Below are positions 8,858-11,522 of a DNA stretch of 11,522 nucleotides, in pieces. The notes below the pieces were generated by a model that worked only from the letters and a program-made list of their open reading frames with translations, did not search any database and had not been told where the DNA came from. Both the position numbers and the translations under genes were made by a program. Source of the stretch: Gonapodya prolifera JEL478 (Eukaryota; Monoblepharomycota; Monoblepharidomycetes; Monoblepharidales; Gonapodyaceae); contig KQ965799.1 in NCBI GenBank assembly GCA_001574975.1, positions 250,001 through 261,522 on the forward strand, in the 5' to 3' direction. Every line of letters starts with the position of its first letter. Positions within the stretch are counted from its first letter, which is position 1.

Positions 8858-9475
8858 TCAGACAAAAGGGTGTAGTTCATCACAACAATGGTTCAATTTG
8901 ACCTTTTGTTCCTCCCTTATCAGAGCGTCAGTCAGTAGCCAGGTGGGGACTAGTAGAATTGTCCTCAAATGCGGATTTGAACTCCATGTTTGCAGTGGTG
9001 TTCTTGTTCCTCTTGGCCCAGTATCTGTGCAAGCTTCACACACCTTGCCCTTCCAGGGCCAAGACGTCTTCTGCCTGGTGTTGCTGCTGACAAAGTTGCA
9101 ACACTTTGTGCAGCACATGAAGCATCTGCAGATCTTGCAACACCTTGACATGTGGTGCTAATTGCATTGAACAACAATGATAGAAACCCACCCATTGGCA
9201 TGCCATAAGGGACAAAAGCTCACCTCATTGTGCAGCCTGAAAAACACCTTCACAGTGAACTTTGTCTGTTCACTATGAAAGTGAAGATTGTCCTGTTTCA
9301 ATTGATAATGCACTCCAGCTCCCTTTGCACCTTCACCCAGAAGGGTGTTGCAAATCCCTTCATCATGGTCTGGATCCATGCCACACCAAAATAAATGGTG
9401 TACTCCTTCAGCAATTTGTATCCAAATAAAGTACCTACAAGTTGAGTCAAGTTGATTCAAGCCCAGAGAAGTCAA
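8858..9475 (-). other. Possible minus-strand exons, cysteine-rich, unrecognised
   Basis: Two minus-strand open stretches could be spliced. The upstream one (9475 down to about 9227) contains MDPDHDEGICNTLLGEGAKG and HYQLKQDNLHFHSEQTKFTV and ends at a GTGAGC donor. After about 65 bases an acceptor ATTAG near 9161 opens a frame with a dense Cys cluster (MSRCCKICRCFMCCTKCC). Cys spacing of this kind could bind zinc, but an alternative frame gives a Leu/Gln-rich helix (VKVLQDLQMLHVLHKVLQLC) that is just as protein-like. I therefore cannot decide the frame. A relic of a mobile-element gene and non-coding sequence are both possible. Confidence 0.18.
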
Positions 9476-9588
9476 GTCAAGTCAATTTTGGAGACCCTCG
9501 AGTTGAGCCCAGGTTGAGTGTGAGACACCCAAGTCAACTTTGATTTGAGTTCAAACTCCATTGAGTCAAGTTCAATCCAAGTCAAGAG
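9437..9588. repeat. Degenerate AAGTCAA / GAGTTGA short tandem repeat
   Basis: About 150 bases are built from variants of a short unit, GTCAAGT or its partner GTTGAGT. Examples are GTCAAGTCAAGTCAA (9471-9485), GAGTCAAGTT (two copies) and GTTGAGCCCAGGTTGAGTG. Spacing is irregular, so it is a decayed microsatellite-like or transposon-internal repeat. It lies about 50 bases outside the copia LTR at 9637 and is not part of it. Confidence 0.6.
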
Positions 9589-9636
9589 GGGCAAAATTTT
9601 ATATGAGTCAAAATCTAACTGTAGAGCCTTGGTGGC

Positions 9637-9929
9637 TGTTAAGCAGGCAGCCTGAATTTGTGGGGTCAATTCAATTGTGTTCAGTTCTTCCTAGAGTTAC
9701 AGCAGAAAAAATACAACTAAAGTGGCACAGTGCACAGGCCACCGGCTGGGCCCAACATCCAAAGTCCCCACACCACTATGTACAGAACCACAACCAGAAC
9801 AGATAGAGACATGCTACAACTTGATAATCTGTAGCACTCTTCAAGCTGTGTCCACTAATGATATCCATGATATTCCAAGTTAAACACTTGATCCACAATT
9901 CAATAGACATTGTGACTTAACACTTAACA
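9637..9929 (-). repeat. 3' LTR of Ty1/copia element 1 (293 bp)
   Basis: On the minus strand this begins TGTTAAG right after the polypurine tract of element 1 and ends CTTAACA. These are perfect 7-bp inverted ends with the usual TG...CA termini. The 5' end carries a short tandem duplication (TGTTAAG TGTTAAG). The five bases outside its 3' end (9632-9636, plus strand GTGGC) should be the target-site duplication, but the partner copy lies beyond the window. Confidence 0.85.
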
Positions 9930-9938
9930 CTCCCCCTG
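9930..9938 (-). other. Polypurine tract of copia element 1
   Basis: The minus strand reads CAGGGGGAG immediately before the TGTTAAG start of the LTR. In LTR retroelements this site primes plus-strand DNA synthesis. An identical tract precedes the LTR of element 2 at 11337-11345. Confidence 0.8.
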
Positions 9939-9969
9939 AAGACTGACACTTAAGTTTCAGTCTTCCTAC

Positions 9970-11063
9970 TCAAAACATTCCCATTGATTCCCTATGCCTC
10001 TCAAATGGCTGCTTTGCAACTGGCTTGGTCATTATATCTGCAATGTTCTTTTGTGTTGGGCAATAGAGTAAGGAAAGAGTTCCTTGCTCAAGCTCCCCCC
10101 TAATACAGTGATACTTGATATCAAAGTGCTTTGACAACTTATGGTGAACAGGGTTCCTTGCAAGACTCTGGGCACTCTGATTATCTCCAAAAAGGGTTGA
10201 ACACCTTGGTCAATTCTTCCATACACCTTAACAGCTCCCCCTGCTTCCACACCAAGTTCATTCAAGAATTGCTTAATCCATAAAAGCTCCCTCATGGCAT
10301 GATCCTGTGCAACATACTCTGCATGTGTTGTAGATGTAGCAACAAGATCCTGCTTTCCACTAAACCAGCTTATAGCACCTCCTCCCAACATGAAAATATA
10401 TCCACTCCTTGACTTTCTATNGTGAACATCCCTTGCAAAATCAGCATCATAATATCCATGAAGCTCAACATTTGTTCTGAATCTACGTGGGTCATTGCAA
10501 CCAAGATATGTTATCCCAAGGTCTTGTGTANCAGCAAGGTATCTTAACAGCCAGTACAAAGCTTGAATATGCTTTTGGCTTGGATTATCTAAAGCTTCTG
10601 AAAGCATCTTCACAGCAGGGCAGATATCAGGTCTAGTCATTATCATGATATGCATCAAACTCCCCACTGTTTCACAGTAGAATCTGTGGTTGATACCCTC
10701 TCTTTCTCCATCACTCTTTGGGCAATCAGCTTGAGAAAGCTCAACATTTGGCTGCAGTGGTGTGCTCACAGGTCGTGAATCAAGCATTTGAGTTTTCTCT
10801 AACAGTTCAAAAATCTTTCTCTTTTGACAGATTGAAATAGTTCCAGTCTTTTCATCTTGATCAATTTCAACTCCCAAGAACAACTTAAGGTTTCCAGACT
10901 TCACTTTCAAATGTTCTGCCAGTTCTGTCTCAAATGAATCAAGTAGCTCATCAGTTAAATCAGCTGCTAAAATGTCATCAACATGTCCACCAACAATGAT
11001 CTCAATCACATCTCCCTTCTTCTTCACAAACACAACATTGTCAGATTTCAGTTGAACAAATCC
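9970..11063 (-). pseudogene. Ty1/copia pol, C-terminal part (RT and RNase H), element 1
   Basis: This is the last third of a copia polyprotein. From 11063 it reads GFVQLKSDNVVFVKKKGD, then the reverse-transcriptase active-site box as HVDD (10974-10985) where the family usually has YVDD. SLMHIMIMTRPDICPAVKML and the RNase H region (YYDADFA, SGYIFMLGGGAISWFSGKQD, ATSTTHAEYVA) follow. At 10186-10217 a 32-nt insertion between VYG and DNQSA shifts the frame. The remainder (LARNPVHHKLSKHFDIKYH, YCPTQKNIADIMTKPVAKQ) ends at the stop codon at 9970-9972. The Ns at 10421 and 10531 fall in the RNase H and connection region. Integrase, protease, Gag and most of RT are missing because element 2 interrupts the gene at 11063/11064. 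With the frame break and interruption this copy is dead. Confidence 0.96.
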
Positions 11064-11336
11064 TATTGAGAGAGATGGTTGTTGATTGCGCTGGACGTAC
11101 GCAACTGCCGGCTAAACTACCAGCTAAGACTTGTACAATCTGTCTCTACAATACCACAACACATAATCCTAAATTAATCCTCAACAAATAACAATAGAAA
11201 CATTCCGTCACTTTCATTCCAATAGTACTCTTCAAGACGCTTCCAGTGATACTAGTTTCGTTCCTGTAGCTCTTCTAGTTCTCTCACAAAACGCCCTGAA
11301 AAGTCCTAGATAACAACTTCACACCAAATCTCAATA
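11064..11336 (-). repeat. 3' LTR of Ty1/copia element 2 (273 bp), TA...TA ends
   Basis: On the minus strand the LTR starts TATTGAG straight after the polypurine tract and ends CTCAATA, a perfect 7-bp inverted pair. The inner bases (AGAT / ATCT) extend the symmetry imperfectly. Retroviral and copia LTRs normally begin TG and end CA; here both ends carry A/T instead. The next base after CTCAATA resumes RT coding sequence of element 1, which fixes the boundary. A target duplication starting GGATT on the minus strand is predicted at the far end. Confidence 0.83.
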
Positions 11337-11345
11337 CTCCCCCTG
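11337..11345 (-). other. Polypurine tract of copia element 2
   Basis: The minus strand reads CAGGGGGAG, identical to the tract of element 1, and borders the LTR start TATTGAG. It serves as the plus-strand primer in LTR retroelement replication. Confidence 0.78.
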
Positions 11346-11383
11346 AAACCAAAACTTTAGTTGAAGGTTTCCATCAAAGTGTC

Positions 11384-11522
11384 CTAAATAATGTCTGACA
11401 TTCCCATGGCATCTCTGTGTCTCTCAAAGATTTGTTTTGCAACTGGCTTGGTCATAATATCTGCAACATTTTTCTGGGTTGGGCAATAGAGCAGTGCCAG
11501 TGTTCCTTTCTCCAATTCTCCT
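11384..11522 (-). CDS. Ty1/copia pol C-terminal end, element 2 (partial)
   Basis: The final 46 sense codons of a copia polyprotein, in one open frame from the right window edge to the TAG at 11384-11386. Readable motifs are GELEKGTLALLYCPTQKN and ADIMTKPVAKQIFERHRDAM, the conserved RNase H tail of the family. It aligns almost residue for residue with the tail of element 1 (GELEQGTLSLLYCPTQKN), but its last few residues differ (MGMSDII versus MGMF). No break is visible in this short piece, so whether the element is intact depends on sequence to the right. Confidence 0.93.
   Translation of the reverse strand, partial: GELEKGTLALLYCPTQKNVADIMTKPVAKQIFERHRDAMGMSDII

Larger units (their letters stand above)
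9637..11522 (-). mobile_element. Nested pair of Ty1/copia LTR retrotransposons
   Basis: Two minus-strand copia elements of related families are present. Element 1 (LTR 9637-9929, pol 9970-11063) is split by element 2, whose 3' LTR (11064-11336) abuts the RT codons of element 1 directly. Pol of element 2 starts its C-terminus at 11384 and leaves the window. The pol tails are nearly the same (GTL-LLYCPTQKN-ADIMTKPVAKQ), whereas the two LTRs share no obvious sequence. The rest of both elements, including the 5' LTRs, must lie to the right of this window. Confidence 0.9.

Noticed and set aside
1-11522. CRISPR arrays, tRNA or rRNA genes, bacterial operons
   Set aside because: None seen: no regularly spaced repeats, cloverleaf or rRNA signatures, and the genes are spliced eukaryotic ones.

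Overview
The window is nuclear DNA from an intron-rich eukaryote with compact genes. Introns of mostly 46-91 nt, GTRNGT-like donors, dense splicing, a secreted leucine-rich-repeat protein with a CC...C cap and Ty1/copia retroelements suggest a fungus, perhaps an early-diverging (chytrid-like) one. That placement is inference from style; nothing here fixes the species. There are no prokaryotic operons, rRNA or tRNA genes, or CRISPR arrays.

Left part (1-6.6 kb), ordinary gene space. A plus-strand LRR gene enters from the left edge and ends at 1117; it reads through three introns but carries one single-base frame break near 764. After a ~580-base spacer comes a complete plus-strand gene for the exocyst subunit Sec8/EXOC4 (1702-6294). 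No ORF list shows this gene as one unit. By joining frames at GT/AG sites I resolve 28 exons and 27 introns giving about 956 residues, close to the animal protein in length and order, and including a 14-nt microexon.

Right part (6.6-11.5 kb), an AT-richer, repeat-laden region. It holds a minus-strand unrecognised gene with apparent frame breaks (6715-7627), convergent with Sec8; unplaced exon-like fragments on both strands (8.2-9.5 kb); and a degenerate AAGTCAA-type repeat (9437-9588). These are followed by two minus-strand Ty1/copia elements. Element 1 has its 3' LTR at 9637-9929 and pol C-terminus at 9970-11063. Its reverse transcriptase is cut by element 2, whose 3' LTR is 11064-11336 and whose pol end runs off the right edge: a nested insertion. 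Two ambiguous bases (N) lie at 10421 and 10531, so some single-base breaks may be sequencing errors.

How the parts relate: Sec8 is a housekeeping secretion gene with no functional link to its neighbours. The left half looks like the conserved chromosome and the right half like decaying transposon-rich accessory DNA. The most useful products of this reading are the full Sec8 gene model, the nested copia structure with its unusual TA...TA LTR ends, and the orphan genes between them.
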